Positions 6,323-13,007 of a DNA stretch of 17,363 bases are shown here, piece after piece. Under the pieces are notes generated by a model. The model was given only the letters and a program-made list of their open reading frames with translations, searched no databases and was not told the origin of the DNA. Location of the stretch: assembly GCA_031278315.1 (NCBI GenBank), contig JAITKS010000322.1, forward strand, positions 1-17,363. The letters are read 5' to 3'. Position 1 is the stretch's first letter; each line of letters opens with the position of its first letter. The stretch comes from Planctomycetaceae bacterium (GTDB taxonomy: Bacteria; Planctomycetota; Planctomycetia; Pirellulales; Thermoguttaceae). The position numbers and the translations under genes were made by a program.

Positions 6323-8596
6323 TTAATTTAATGGTCTGCTGATTGGTTTTGCCATGTTTAAATTGAAATCTTTTTTTAGAACAATTACAGGATATTTTTG
6401 TTTCAGATTTTCTAAATATTCAGTTTGTCTTTTTTGTAGTCTTTCTAGTTTGATTTTTCTTCTTATACTCGCTTGTGCATCAATAAATGGTGTAACTTTT
6501 TCTTTCTCATGTTCCGTTATAAGAACAATATGAAAACCATTCTCCGCTTCAATAATGTTGCTAATTTGATTTACCGGCATTCCAAAAATTATATTTTCAA
6601 GAATCTTCGACGAAATGTCTCCTCTCTTTGTCCAATTTCGCACTCCGCCGTCCGGCGCAGTTAATCCATCCGAATTTAATTTCGCTAAACCCTCAAAATT
6701 AACTCCTCGACGTACCTCATTAAGTAACCAATTTATCTTGTTCCACGCTTCCATCTTGTTACTAAATTTTGAATACAAAACAACCATCTCCTTCCACTTG
6801 ATACGCTCTTTAGCCGTAAATTCTTCAAGATGCTGCCGATAATATTCGTTTAGTTCGTCATAAGTTAAGTCAATCTCCGAATCCTGTATCGACTTTGTTA
6901 CCCACATCTGAATTAACTTGTTTCGAGTAGATAACATTCGCTCCCGCTCAAGCGAACTGCCAAGTTTCTCATCCAAAAAACGTTTTAATTCAACATTGCC
7001 GTTTACTCCGAACTCTTTCATCATTGCTAATGTATCCTTTCTATCGAATTCATCGTTTAAACGTTTTTCATAAGCTGTAATTTGTTCTCGCGGCATCGAC
7101 ATTAAAAAATCATTGTACACCAAAGAATTTTCTATCTGCATTTTTAAAAACTCTTGATAATTTACTTCTATACATTTCGCCAATATCTGATTTTTTTCTT
7201 CTTCTGTAACCATGCCGCGCTGCTCAGGCGGTAATGATTTCAAATTTTCATTCAACACTCGATAACCAAATTTGCGTAATTGCGGCAATATATCACACAT
7301 CAAAATTACCTCACAACCAACACGCGCTACTGTCTCCGTACCAATACAAGATACCTCCTCAGCAATAACAGATGGATTAATAATCATCTCGTTACTATGT
7401 TGCAAATTAGGTGTAGGTGCAGATGTAGGCGTAGGTACAGGTGTAGGTACAGGTGTAGGAATTGCCGTAGTAGGCAAAGAAGAATTCGGTGTCAACAATG
7501 GCGAGGATACATCAGGTAAAGACAAAACTGACAACGGATTTGAAGATACCGACGAATGTGAATTCGTATTTGACACAACCGGATTAGAAGGCGGATTTAC
7601 ATTCGTATCAGGAAAAATCGAATTAGGATCAATTGGTATAATTCCTTCGTTATTATTTAGTTCGTTTCCAGATATTTCGCTTTTTGTATGATCTGAACTC
7701 GCCGCTGAATCAACATGAGATATGTTTGTTGCAGCGTTTGTTGCTAAAATCGGATCGCTCCATTGATTGAAAGTATCAACATTATTTTTATCGGTGATTT
7801 CATTGTGATTGGGTTTGTTGTTAATGATTTCAAGAATGGACATCTCTTCAGGTTGAGAGTTTGTTTTTTCTGTATTTGCTAAAACGTCAGCTGAAGTCTG
7901 CGGGTTTTCTTTTAACGGAAATATGTTGATTGGCGGTATGTCAGACGGAGTTGATTGATATGGTAAATTATCAAATGATGACTTTGAATGAGAATATGAA
8001 CGTGAACTAGCACGTCCCAATGAGTCATTTTTTTCTAACGGAATTGAATGAGTTAATCCGATGGAGGGATTAGCTTGATTTAAAGCAGCAGATGTTGCAG
8101 TTGTCGTGTCTGATTGTGTTGTATCAGAGTTAGAGTTAGTTGTTGCTGTTGCGGCATAGTTTAGCGGGTCTGAAGTTATTGGAGTTGGAGTTGAGGGGTG
8201 AGTTGGAGTTGGAGTTGGAATTGAAATTGATGGAACAACAATTGATGGAGCGGTATCGGCAGAAGGTGTTGCGGGGTTTAGTTTCATTGTTGGAAAAACT
8301 GGAAAAGGTGTAGTTTTTAATGAAGGCGGTGCGGTCGTCTCTTGATTAGATGGACTTTGCAATGGGTTGGAATCGGAACTGATATTGGGTTGTTTAGAAT
8401 CTGATTCATTGGTTTTTAAAAATTGTGACAACATATCGATGTCGTTGATTCCAGATTCTGAATCGTTTATATCGTTATTGGATAGACCTAGCAATGCGGC
8501 ACCTTGTTGAACGATTTGCGGATTACTTACAACAGCACCGACAGTTCCGAGAGAAACCAAAATTGCAACAGTATAAAAAATGCCTCGTATCGTCAT
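6323..8596 (-). CDS. Membrane-anchored parvulin-type peptidyl-prolyl isomerase with long disordered linker
   Basis: 757 residues. Residues 5-24 (GIFYTVAILVSLGTVGAVVS) form a signal peptide or anchor, so the protein probably works in the periplasm. Residues about 42-410 are very rich in Ser, Thr, Pro and Asn, with PTP-type runs near 125-138 and 377-394 (TPVPTPVPTPTSAPTP). A helical SurA-like region follows at about 415-590, starting VSCIGTETVARVGCEVILMC. The PPIC/parvulin domain spans about 595-700 (KWKEMVVLYSK, the NFEGLAKLNSDGLTAPDGG motif, GFHIVLI). The C-terminus is basic and coiled. Such proteins isomerise Xaa-Pro bonds and chaperone exported proteins. The long linker is unusual; most relatives lack it. 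No good Shine-Dalgarno sequence precedes the ATG. Domain call is firm; client proteins are unknown. Confidence 0.85.
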   Translation of the reverse strand: MTIRGIFYTVAILVSLGTVGAVVSNPQIVQQGAALLGLSNNDINDSESGINDIDMLSQFLKTNESDSKQPNISSDSNPLQSPSNQETTAPPSLKTTPFPVFPTMKLNPATPSADTAPSIVVPSISIPTPTPTHPSTPTPITSDPLNYAATATTNSNSDTTQSDTTTATSAALNQANPSIGLTHSIPLEKNDSLGRASSRSYSHSKSSFDNLPYQSTPSDIPPINIFPLKENPQTSADVLANTEKTNSQPEEMSILEIINNKPNHNEITDKNNVDTFNQWSDPILATNAATNISHVDSAASSDHTKSEISGNELNNNEGIIPIDPNSIFPDTNVNPPSNPVVSNTNSHSSVSSNPLSVLSLPDVSSPLLTPNSSLPTTAIPTPVPTPVPTPTSAPTPNLQHSNEMIINPSVIAEEVSCIGTETVARVGCEVILMCDILPQLRKFGYRVLNENLKSLPPEQRGMVTEEEKNQILAKCIEVNYQEFLKMQIENSLVYNDFLMSMPREQITAYEKRLNDEFDRKDTLAMMKEFGVNGNVELKRFLDEKLGSSLERERMLSTRNKLIQMWVTKSIQDSEIDLTYDELNEYYRQHLEEFTAKERIKWKEMVVLYSKFSNKMEAWNKINWLLNEVRRGVNFEGLAKLNSDGLTAPDGGVRNWTKRGDISSKILENIIFGMPVNQISNIIEAENGFHIVLITEHEKEKVTPFIDAQASIRRKIKLERLQKRQTEYLENLKQKYPVIVLKKDFNLNMAKPISRPLN

Positions 8597-8666
8597 TTTT
8601 TTTAATTTGTAAGGTTATGTAATTTAATAAATATTTCAAAATCAGTATTAGCAAAAATACGTTTAT

Positions 8667-8715
8667 GGTAATATTTCAGTGGAACATTTTTAAACACGGA
8701 GTACACAGAAAATAA
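8667..8715 (+). repeat. Dispersed motif copy with AAACACGGAGTACACAG tail
   Basis: GGTAATATTTCAGTGGAAC followed by TTTTTAAACACGGAGTACAC. The second half resembles TTTTTAAACACGAAATACAC in the inverted repeat copies at 9221 and 11070, so this is a third, more diverged and shorter member of that family. Confidence 0.55.
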
Positions 8716-9087
8716 CATGTAAAGAGGAAAATAAAGTTGTAAAATAAAATGTAAAATAAACGTTGTTTTCAATAGTTGTTCTAATTTTCTGTGTTTTATA
8801 TGTGACTTATATATTGTGTTTTTTGTGTCTATGAATCCGGCATAAAAATTTTGTCTAAACGGCGGCGGTGCAATGTGAATTATAAAAAATAAGTTTAATT
8901 TTAGAGTTGCAATTTTAGAGTTTGCCCTGATGATAATTTAATGATAATTTGCTCAACAAAAATTAAACGTAAAATCCAAATTTATACAATCGCCGATTAC
9001 AATCTTTGCGTATAATAGAAAAAACCTAAAATTAATGCAAGATCGAATTTTTTAATTTTATGGAATAATTTTATTGTTCACGGGAAC

Positions 9088-9115
9088 GCGGTCGTCTCGA
9101 CCGCATTTTTAGTTT
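9088..9115 (+). terminator. GC-rich hairpin with T-run
   Basis: GCGGTC and GACCGC (6-bp perfect stem, loop GTCTC) are followed by ATTTTTAGTTTTG. It looks like an intrinsic terminator on the plus strand, but no plus-strand gene lies upstream in this spacer, so it may instead be another dispersed hairpin repeat. Confidence 0.35.
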
Positions 9116-9123
9116 TGTTTTTT

Positions 9124-9152
9124 GACAGGATTACAGGATTGACAGGATTTTT
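9124..9152. repeat. GACAGGATTACAGGATT repeat
   Basis: Three imperfect tandem units: GACAGGATT, ACAGGATT and GACAGGATTTTT. A partial relative (TTACAGGATTTTTTCG) occurs at 12186. Such units are common dispersed spacer repeats; no function is evident. Confidence 0.55.
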
Positions 9153-9173
9153 AAATAATAAATTAAAAGAATC

Positions 9174-9272
9174 GTAATATAGTCAGTTGAATTTTTATTT
9201 TTCAAATTTTTTGTAATTTTTAAACACGAAATACACGAACAAGAGCTAACTATCAAGAAGTCCCGCTAGGGA
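9174..9272 (+). repeat. Left arm of ~98-bp inverted repeat flanking rhaA
   Basis: This stretch runs GTAATATAGTCAGTTGAATT ... TTTTTAAACACGAAATACAC ... AGAGCTAACTATCAAGAAGT and ends in CCCGCTAGGGA. Its reverse complement reappears at 11021-11118 with about six differences. Both arms contain the dispersed GTAATATA motif at the outer end, as seen from rhaA, and a REP-like palindrome at the inner end. Confidence 0.85.
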
Positions 9273-9274
9273 CT
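9259..9274. repeat. REP-like palindrome AGTCCC-GCTA-GGGACT
   Basis: A perfect 6-bp stem with a 4-nt loop. The same core GTCCCGCTAGGGAC recurs in inverted orientation at 11021-11034. Confidence 0.6.
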
Positions 9275-9337
9275 ATTCACCAAAAAACTTTATTAACCGT
9301 ATGTTTTAACTTACGGATCAACGCTATAAACATATCC

Positions 9338-9416
9338 AAGTCCCGCAGAGACGACACTTTATTGAGATATGAGAATGGGTAAAATCTGAAATAACTGTGT
9401 TGTCCCTGCGGGACTT
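9338..9416. repeat. Second REP-like unit: AAGTCCCGCAGAGACGACA ... GTCCCTGCGGGACTT
   Basis: An AAGTCCCGC arm (9338) and a GCGGGACTT arm (9408-9416) can pair around about 60 nt; the right arm also contains its own palindrome GTCCC-TGC-GGGAC at 9402-9414. The right arm is followed by CTTGATAGTTA, the same tail as after the palindrome at 11021-11034, so this is another copy of the same element family. Confidence 0.6.
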
Positions 9417-9628
9417 CTTGATAGTTATCTTATGCGGAATCTTTTGCTCCTGAAAGTACTAATAATTACAGTTAGATAATTGCATTTGAAACAGAAAATT
9501 ACAATGAGAGCAGTACGCCTAGTAGTAATTTTCGACAAAATAATGATAATATGTTTTCCGATTCGGGCGGTAAGCGGCTTGAACTGAAAATTCAAGAGTA
9601 CAGTTTAAATTAAAATTAAAATAACTTT

Positions 9629-9634
9629 AGGAGG
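9629..9634 (+). promoter_or_regulatory. Strong ribosome binding site AGGAGG of rhaA
   Basis: A full AGGAGG lies seven bases before the ATG at 9642. It fixes this start over the second Met codon two codons later. Confidence 0.85.
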
Positions 9635-9641
9635 ACAAGAA

Positions 9642-10904
9642 ATGAGTATGCCGGAGCAAATTTATAATTTTGCAAAACAACGTTATGCCGATATTGGTGT
9701 TGATGTGGAATCGGCATTGCGGGAATTATCTATGGTGAAAGTTTCTTTGCAATGTTGGCAAGGTGACGATGTTAGCGGATTCGAAAATTCCAGCGGACTG
9801 ACAGACGGCGGTATTCTTGCGACAGGTAATTATCCGGGCAAAGCTCGTAATGCGGAGCAGCTTCGGGCAGATGCCGATGTTGCATTTAGTCTGATTCCGG
9901 GCAAGCATAAATTTAGTTTGCATGCAATTTATCTTGAAAATAATGGGGCAAAAGTTGATCGCGATCAAATAGAACCGCGACATTTTCAAGGTTGGATAGA
10001 TTGGGCGAAAGAGCGTAAAATCGGTTTAGATTTTAATCCGACTTATTTTTCTCATCCTTTGGCATCAGACGGATTCACGCTTTCTGCTGCTGATTTAGGC
10101 AAGCGTAAATTTTGGATTCGTCATGGAATTGCGAGTCGTAAAATTGCGGAATCAATGGGAGCGCAACTTGGAATGAAATCTGTTGTGAATTTTTGGATGC
10201 CTGACGGTTTCAAAGATATTCCTGTAGATCGTTTTTCACCGCGTCAACGAATGGCAGATTCTCTTGACCAAATTTTTGCAACGAAAATTGACACAAACGA
10301 TGAAACGGATGCGTTAGAAAGTAAATTATTTGGTATAGGTTCGGAAACTTATGTCGTAGGTTCGCATGAGTTTTGTCTTGGATATGCGTTAAGCCGCAAT
10401 AAGTTGATTTGTCTTGACGCGGGTCATTTTCACCCGACTGAAATGATTGCAGATAAATTACCGGGTCTAGCATTATTTGTAAAAGAATTCTTATTGCATG
10501 TAAGCAGACCAGTAAGATGGGACAGCGATCATGTCGTAATTTGGAACGACGATTTAAGAGGCATAGCAGAAGAATTAGTAAGAAATAATTTACTTGGCCG
10601 AGTTCATATTGGGCTTGACTTTTTCGACGCAACTATCAACCGAATTGCCGCGTGGGTAATTGGAACGAGGTCGATGCTTAAAGCGTTATTAGCAGCTTTA
10701 CTCGAACCAATAAATGATCTGCGGAAATGGGAACTAATGGGAGATTACACAAAACGGCTTGCAATTTTAGAAGAATTAAAATCGATGCCGATAGGAATAA
10801 TTTGGGATTACTATTGTGAAAAAAACAACGTTCCCGCCGGAACGGCATGGATTGAAGAAGTAAAAAAATACGAATCAAAAATTTTGTCAGAAGGCAGAAA
10901 ATAA
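9642..10904 (+). CDS. rhaA: L-rhamnose isomerase
   Basis: 420 residues, matching the usual length (E. coli RhaA 419). It converts L-rhamnose to L-rhamnulose in the cytoplasm, the first step of rhamnose breakdown before RhaB kinase and RhaD aldolase. Conserved blocks include VSLQCWQGDDVSGFEN, ATGNYPGKARNAEQLRAD, VESKLFGIGSE, HVSRPVRWDSDHVV and VHIGLDFFDATINRIAAWVI. The manganese ligands line up by number with E. coli: H262 in DAGHFHPTE, D294 and D296 in RWDSD. The start is fixed by the AGGAGG site. No rhaB, rhaD, transporter or regulator gene is adjacent. The gene sits inside a pair of inverted repeats (9174-9272 and 11021-11118). The dispersed motif at 10906 begins one base after the stop codon. 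Confidence 0.97.
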   Translation: MSMPEQIYNFAKQRYADIGVDVESALRELSMVKVSLQCWQGDDVSGFENSSGLTDGGILATGNYPGKARNAEQLRADADVAFSLIPGKHKFSLHAIYLENNGAKVDRDQIEPRHFQGWIDWAKERKIGLDFNPTYFSHPLASDGFTLSAADLGKRKFWIRHGIASRKIAESMGAQLGMKSVVNFWMPDGFKDIPVDRFSPRQRMADSLDQIFATKIDTNDETDALESKLFGIGSETYVVGSHEFCLGYALSRNKLICLDAGHFHPTEMIADKLPGLALFVKEFLLHVSRPVRWDSDHVVIWNDDLRGIAEELVRNNLLGRVHIGLDFFDATINRIAAWVIGTRSMLKALLAALLEPINDLRKWELMGDYTKRLAILEELKSMPIGIIWDYYCEKNNVPAGTAWIEEVKKYESKILSEGRK

Positions 10905-10905
10905 C

Positions 10906-10931
10906 GTAATATATCGGTGAAAAAATTTTTT
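10906..10931 (+). repeat. Copy of the GTAATATATCAGTG dispersed motif
   Basis: GTAATATATCGGTGAAAAAA starts one base after the rhaA stop codon. It is followed by a T-run. Confidence 0.55.
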
Positions 10932-10952
10932 CAAAAGGAGATAATAATCAAT

Positions 10953-11035
10953 AAGTCCCGCAGAGACGACAATTAATTAGCTCCTTCCGTATGCTGGAAC
11001 ATACAATTAATAAAGTGTCGTCCCTAGCGGGACTT
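10953..11035. repeat. Long REP-like stem-loop element after rhaA
   Basis: AAGTCCCGCAGAGACGACA (10953-10971) pairs with TGTCGTCCCTAGCGGGACTT (11016-11035), differing only by a small internal bulge. ATTAATT and AATTAAT extend the stem inward and a small hairpin GTATG-TTCCAG-CATAC sits at the tip. The inner part resembles the sequence at 9288-9315 (CTTTATTAACCGTATG...TTACGG). The conserved fold suggests a mobile REP/BIME-like unit. It may also end rhaA transcription. Confidence 0.6.
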
Positions 11036-11118
11036 CTTGATAGTTAGCTCTTGTTTGTGTATTTCGTGTTTAAAAATTACAAAAAATTTGAAAAACAATT
11101 ATTCCACTGATATATTAC
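11021..11118 (-). repeat. Right arm of ~98-bp inverted repeat flanking rhaA
   Basis: The reverse complement matches 9174-9272 nearly base for base, including TTTTTAAACACGAAATACAC and AGAGCTAACTATCAAGAAGT. Differences are a one-base gap in GTAATATA(G)TCAG and a few substitutions. Confidence 0.85.
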
Positions 11119-11156
11119 AAATATTTGTAATATATTAGACGGAATTTTTGTTTTTC
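11101..11156. repeat. Head-to-head pair of dispersed motif copies
   Basis: A minus-strand copy (TTTGTAATATATCAGTGGAAT, read 11121-11101) faces a plus-strand copy (GTAATATATTAGACGGAATT from 11127). Together they form an imperfect palindrome centred near 11122-11123. The first copy is the end of the rhaA right arm. Confidence 0.55.
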
Positions 11157-11231
11157 AATTTTTTTTCGGATTACAAATTTTAAAATTAACCTTATTTTCA
11201 ACCTTATCTCACTGTAATTTTTTATTTTTAA

Positions 11232-12098
11232 CTATCGGACTATGTTTGGTAACATTGTTGATACAATATATCTTGATAAAATATCTGCCGCTTGTAATGC
11301 ACGTTCCTTTAGTGAATATAAATCAAAAATTATAGACGGCCTCCTAAATAAAGAACTAAGAGTTGTACCAAACATTCTCGCTGTACTTCTTTCATAAGAT
11401 TGCATTATTCTTTTGATCTCTTTTGGTAATTCATCATTAGCCGCATCCAAAATAATACGCACTGAATTAAATCGTATAACATTATTCAAATTATCACTTT
11501 TTAAATTCCGATCTATACAAGTTTCTGCAATTGCGAAAGTTTCCATATCTACAATTTCAGCACCGTATTTCTCGCCTAATAATAATTTTTGCTCGACAGT
11601 TTCAATAGGTTGATCTACAGTAATAAGTATATTCCGGTTTTTTGTTACAATACTTTGTGAATCTTCATGTGAATCTTCATTTGAACTTTCATTTGGTTGA
11701 TTCTTGCTCGAATAACTATTATCTCTAATAAAATTTTTTTGACTCTTTGACATATTCTCTGAAAGATCAATACTCATGCCGTCTGAAATTCTTAACAATA
11801 AATTTGGCTGATGAATACTAAAACGTTTTAACTGCGGTAATAACCCTCCTGCATACCCGGCAGAAATAATAAACGATGGACAAAAAATATCTAATAACGC
11901 ATTGGTTGCAGCAACAGCTTTCTCTTGTCCCATGCCCGATTCAACTATTGCAATCGGAATTTTTTTTAATTTACCCCTATGAAAAATACGACCATTACCC
12001 TTGCTCGTTACACAATTTTCCAATAAGTCAACTAGACCCGCCGCCTCCATCGGTGTCGCAAATACGAATCCAAGATCAACCTTAATACTATCCGACAT
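11232..12098 (-). CDS. PNP/UDP phosphorylase superfamily nucleosidase (MTA/SAH nucleosidase-like)
   Basis: 288 residues from ATG at 12098, preceded by GAGGA 10 bases upstream; a longer frame from TTG at 12119 would add seven residues and is less likely. Family blocks are clear: GFVFATPMEAAGLVDLL with E18, VESGMGQEKAVAATNALLD, FIISAGYAGGLLP, EIVDMETFAIAETC with E186, and VRIILDAANDELP with D218. These three acidic residues correspond to E12, E174 and D197 of E. coli MTA/SAH nucleosidase. Such enzymes release adenine or another base from a nucleoside. An acidic, Ser/Asn-rich insert (NESSNEDSHEDSQS) interrupts the middle. The exact substrate cannot be told; a hopanoid-associated or futalosine-type nucleosidase is possible. 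It follows accB by about 180 bp on the same strand. Confidence 0.75.
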   Translation of the reverse strand: MSDSIKVDLGFVFATPMEAAGLVDLLENCVTSKGNGRIFHRGKLKKIPIAIVESGMGQEKAVAATNALLDIFCPSFIISAGYAGGLLPQLKRFSIHQPNLLLRISDGMSIDLSENMSKSQKNFIRDNSYSSKNQPNESSNEDSHEDSQSIVTKNRNILITVDQPIETVEQKLLLGEKYGAEIVDMETFAIAETCIDRNLKSDNLNNVIRFNSVRIILDAANDELPKEIKRIMQSYERSTARMFGTTLSSLFRRPSIIFDLYSLKERALQAADILSRYIVSTMLPNIVR

Positions 12099-12215
12099 TT
12101 TTGACCCGTCCTCGTTCAAATTAAACTCAATTTGAAATACACAAAAATTGATATTGAAAATTTATTCAGAAAAATTCAACCGCCGTTACAGGATTTTTTC
12201 GTTCACAGCATTTTT

Positions 12216-12250
12216 TGAATTGTGAATTATGAATTGTGAATTGTGAATGA
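12216..12250. repeat. Five tandem 7-bp repeats (TGAATTG type)
   Basis: Units read TGAATTG, TGAATTA, TGAATTG, TGAATTG and TGAATGA. They lie between accB and the nucleosidase gene. Confidence 0.75.
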
Positions 12251-12280
12251 AAAACCATGAGAAATTCCGCCGATAATTTA

Positions 12281-12787
12281 CTATTCAATCGTAACTTTAA
12301 ATAACGGTTTTCCATATTCTACTGCTTCCCCATTTTTGACTAAAATCGCTGCAATTTTTCCTGAACATTCCGCTTGAATTTCATTAAACACCTTCATCGC
12401 CTCAATCAGACAAATTGTTTTCTCCGGCGTAACAGTATCTCCAACTTTCACCAACGGTAACGAATCTGGACTCGACGCTGCATAAAACGTTCCAACCATC
12501 GGACTCCTTATCACGTGAAATTTGTTGTCATCTAATTCTTTTTCTTTTAACTCGTCTGCTTTTCGTTTCTCTGCCGACACCGATTTATTCGGCTCCGCTT
12601 GATATATAACTTGCGGAACAACAGGTGAACTTAATTGCTGCATAACATTCCGCTTTAACTGAATATGAATATCACCCTGCTGCAACAAAATCTCTGAAAG
12701 ATCATTTGACTTCATCAAATCAACAAGTCTCTCAATCTGCTTTATATCAAACACGTCTGAATTATTGTTTTTATAAATATTTGCCAT
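12281..12787 (-). CDS. accB: Biotin carboxyl carrier protein of acetyl-CoA carboxylase
   Basis: 168 residues (E. coli 156). The C-terminal biotinyl domain (about 92-168) begins HVIRSPMVGTFYAASSPDS, a typical AccB block, and contains the biotinylation motif CLIEAMKVFNEI with the acceptor Lys at 132. The usual methionine-rich EAMKLMNEI form is replaced by KVFNEI, a normal variant. The N-terminal segment (DIKQIERLVDLMKSNDLSEI) matches the AccB helix before a variable linker rich in Lys and Glu. The protein carries carboxyl-biotin between AccC and AccA/AccD in fatty acid synthesis. accC usually follows accB, but here the next gene downstream is a nucleosidase. No strong Shine-Dalgarno sequence is seen before the ATG. 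Confidence 0.93.
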   Translation of the reverse strand: MANIYKNNNSDVFDIKQIERLVDLMKSNDLSEILLQQGDIHIQLKRNVMQQLSSPVVPQVIYQAEPNKSVSAEKRKADELKEKELDDNKFHVIRSPMVGTFYAASSPDSLPLVKVGDTVTPEKTICLIEAMKVFNEIQAECSGKIAAILVKNGEAVEYGKPLFKVTIE

Positions 12788-12797
12788 TTGTAATTTA

Positions 12798-12826
12798 TGA
12801 TTAATGATTAGTGGTTAGTGGTTAGT
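12798..12826. repeat. 7-bp tandem repeats (GGTTAGT type) before accB
   Basis: GATTAGT, GGTTAGT and GGTTAGT follow each other directly, preceded by TGATTAAT. The block sits 11-39 bases upstream of the accB start, where its leader would be. Confidence 0.65.
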
Positions 12827-12909
12827 TCGCATGCGGAAATTAGTACCGACTCTAAATTCGAATCACCAAGTCACTATACACTATTATTCTGAACACTATT
12901 ATTTTGATC

Positions 12910-12922
12910 GCCCTTTCAGGGC
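12910..12922 (-). repeat. REP-like palindrome GCCCTGAAAGGGC
   Basis: A 5-bp stem GCCCT/AGGGC around GAA. The same 13-mer with TCG in front occurs in the opposite orientation at 17329-17341, so two copies lie on either side of the large dihaem gene. Confidence 0.6.
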
Positions 12923-12964
12923 TGGTTTGATTTATACTTAAAATTACTACATATAACGATGATT

Positions 12965-12988
12965 GAAAAATTTCACCTGATATATTAC
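12965..12988 (-). repeat. Copy of the GTAATATATCAGTG dispersed motif
   Basis: On the minus strand GTAATATATCAGGTGAAATT. It begins about 20 bases after the stop of the gene ending at 13008, in the same orientation as that gene. Confidence 0.55.
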
Positions 12989-13007
12989 TAGAAATATTAA
13001 TATTATT

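Larger units (their letters stand above)
8597..9641. other. Repeat-rich spacer between divergent prolyl isomerase and rhaA genes
   Basis: About 1 kb without a convincing gene. In order it holds a GTAATATTTCAGTGG motif copy with a TTAAACACGGAGTACACAG tail (8667-8715), a GC-rich hairpin (9088-9104), a GACAGGATTACAGG repeat (9124-9152), the left arm of the inverted repeat that flanks rhaA (9174-9272) and REP-like palindromes (9259-9416). The last 200 bases should contain the rhaA promoter, but I see no convincing -35/-10 pair. Confidence 0.6.
10905..11231. other. Repeat-filled spacer between rhaA and the nucleosidase gene
   Basis: Almost all of this 327-bp convergent spacer is repeats: a GTAATATATCGGTG motif (10906-10931), a long stem-loop element (10953-11035), the right arm of the rhaA-flanking inverted repeat (11021-11118) and a further motif copy (11127-11156). 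No gene is seen. Confidence 0.65.

Noticed and set aside
7272..7691. 139-residue plus-strand frame rich in Gly and Val
   Set aside because: It is the antisense shadow of the PTP-repeat linker of the prolyl isomerase.
6323..8596. Functional link between the prolyl isomerase gene and cas12a as an operon
   Set aside because: A 330-bp gap, a terminator-like hairpin and a separate near-consensus promoter lie between them, so co-transcription is not the best reading.
12216..12250. TGAATTG tandem units as a CRISPR or operator array
   Set aside because: Units are only 7 bp with no spacers; simple sequence slippage explains them.
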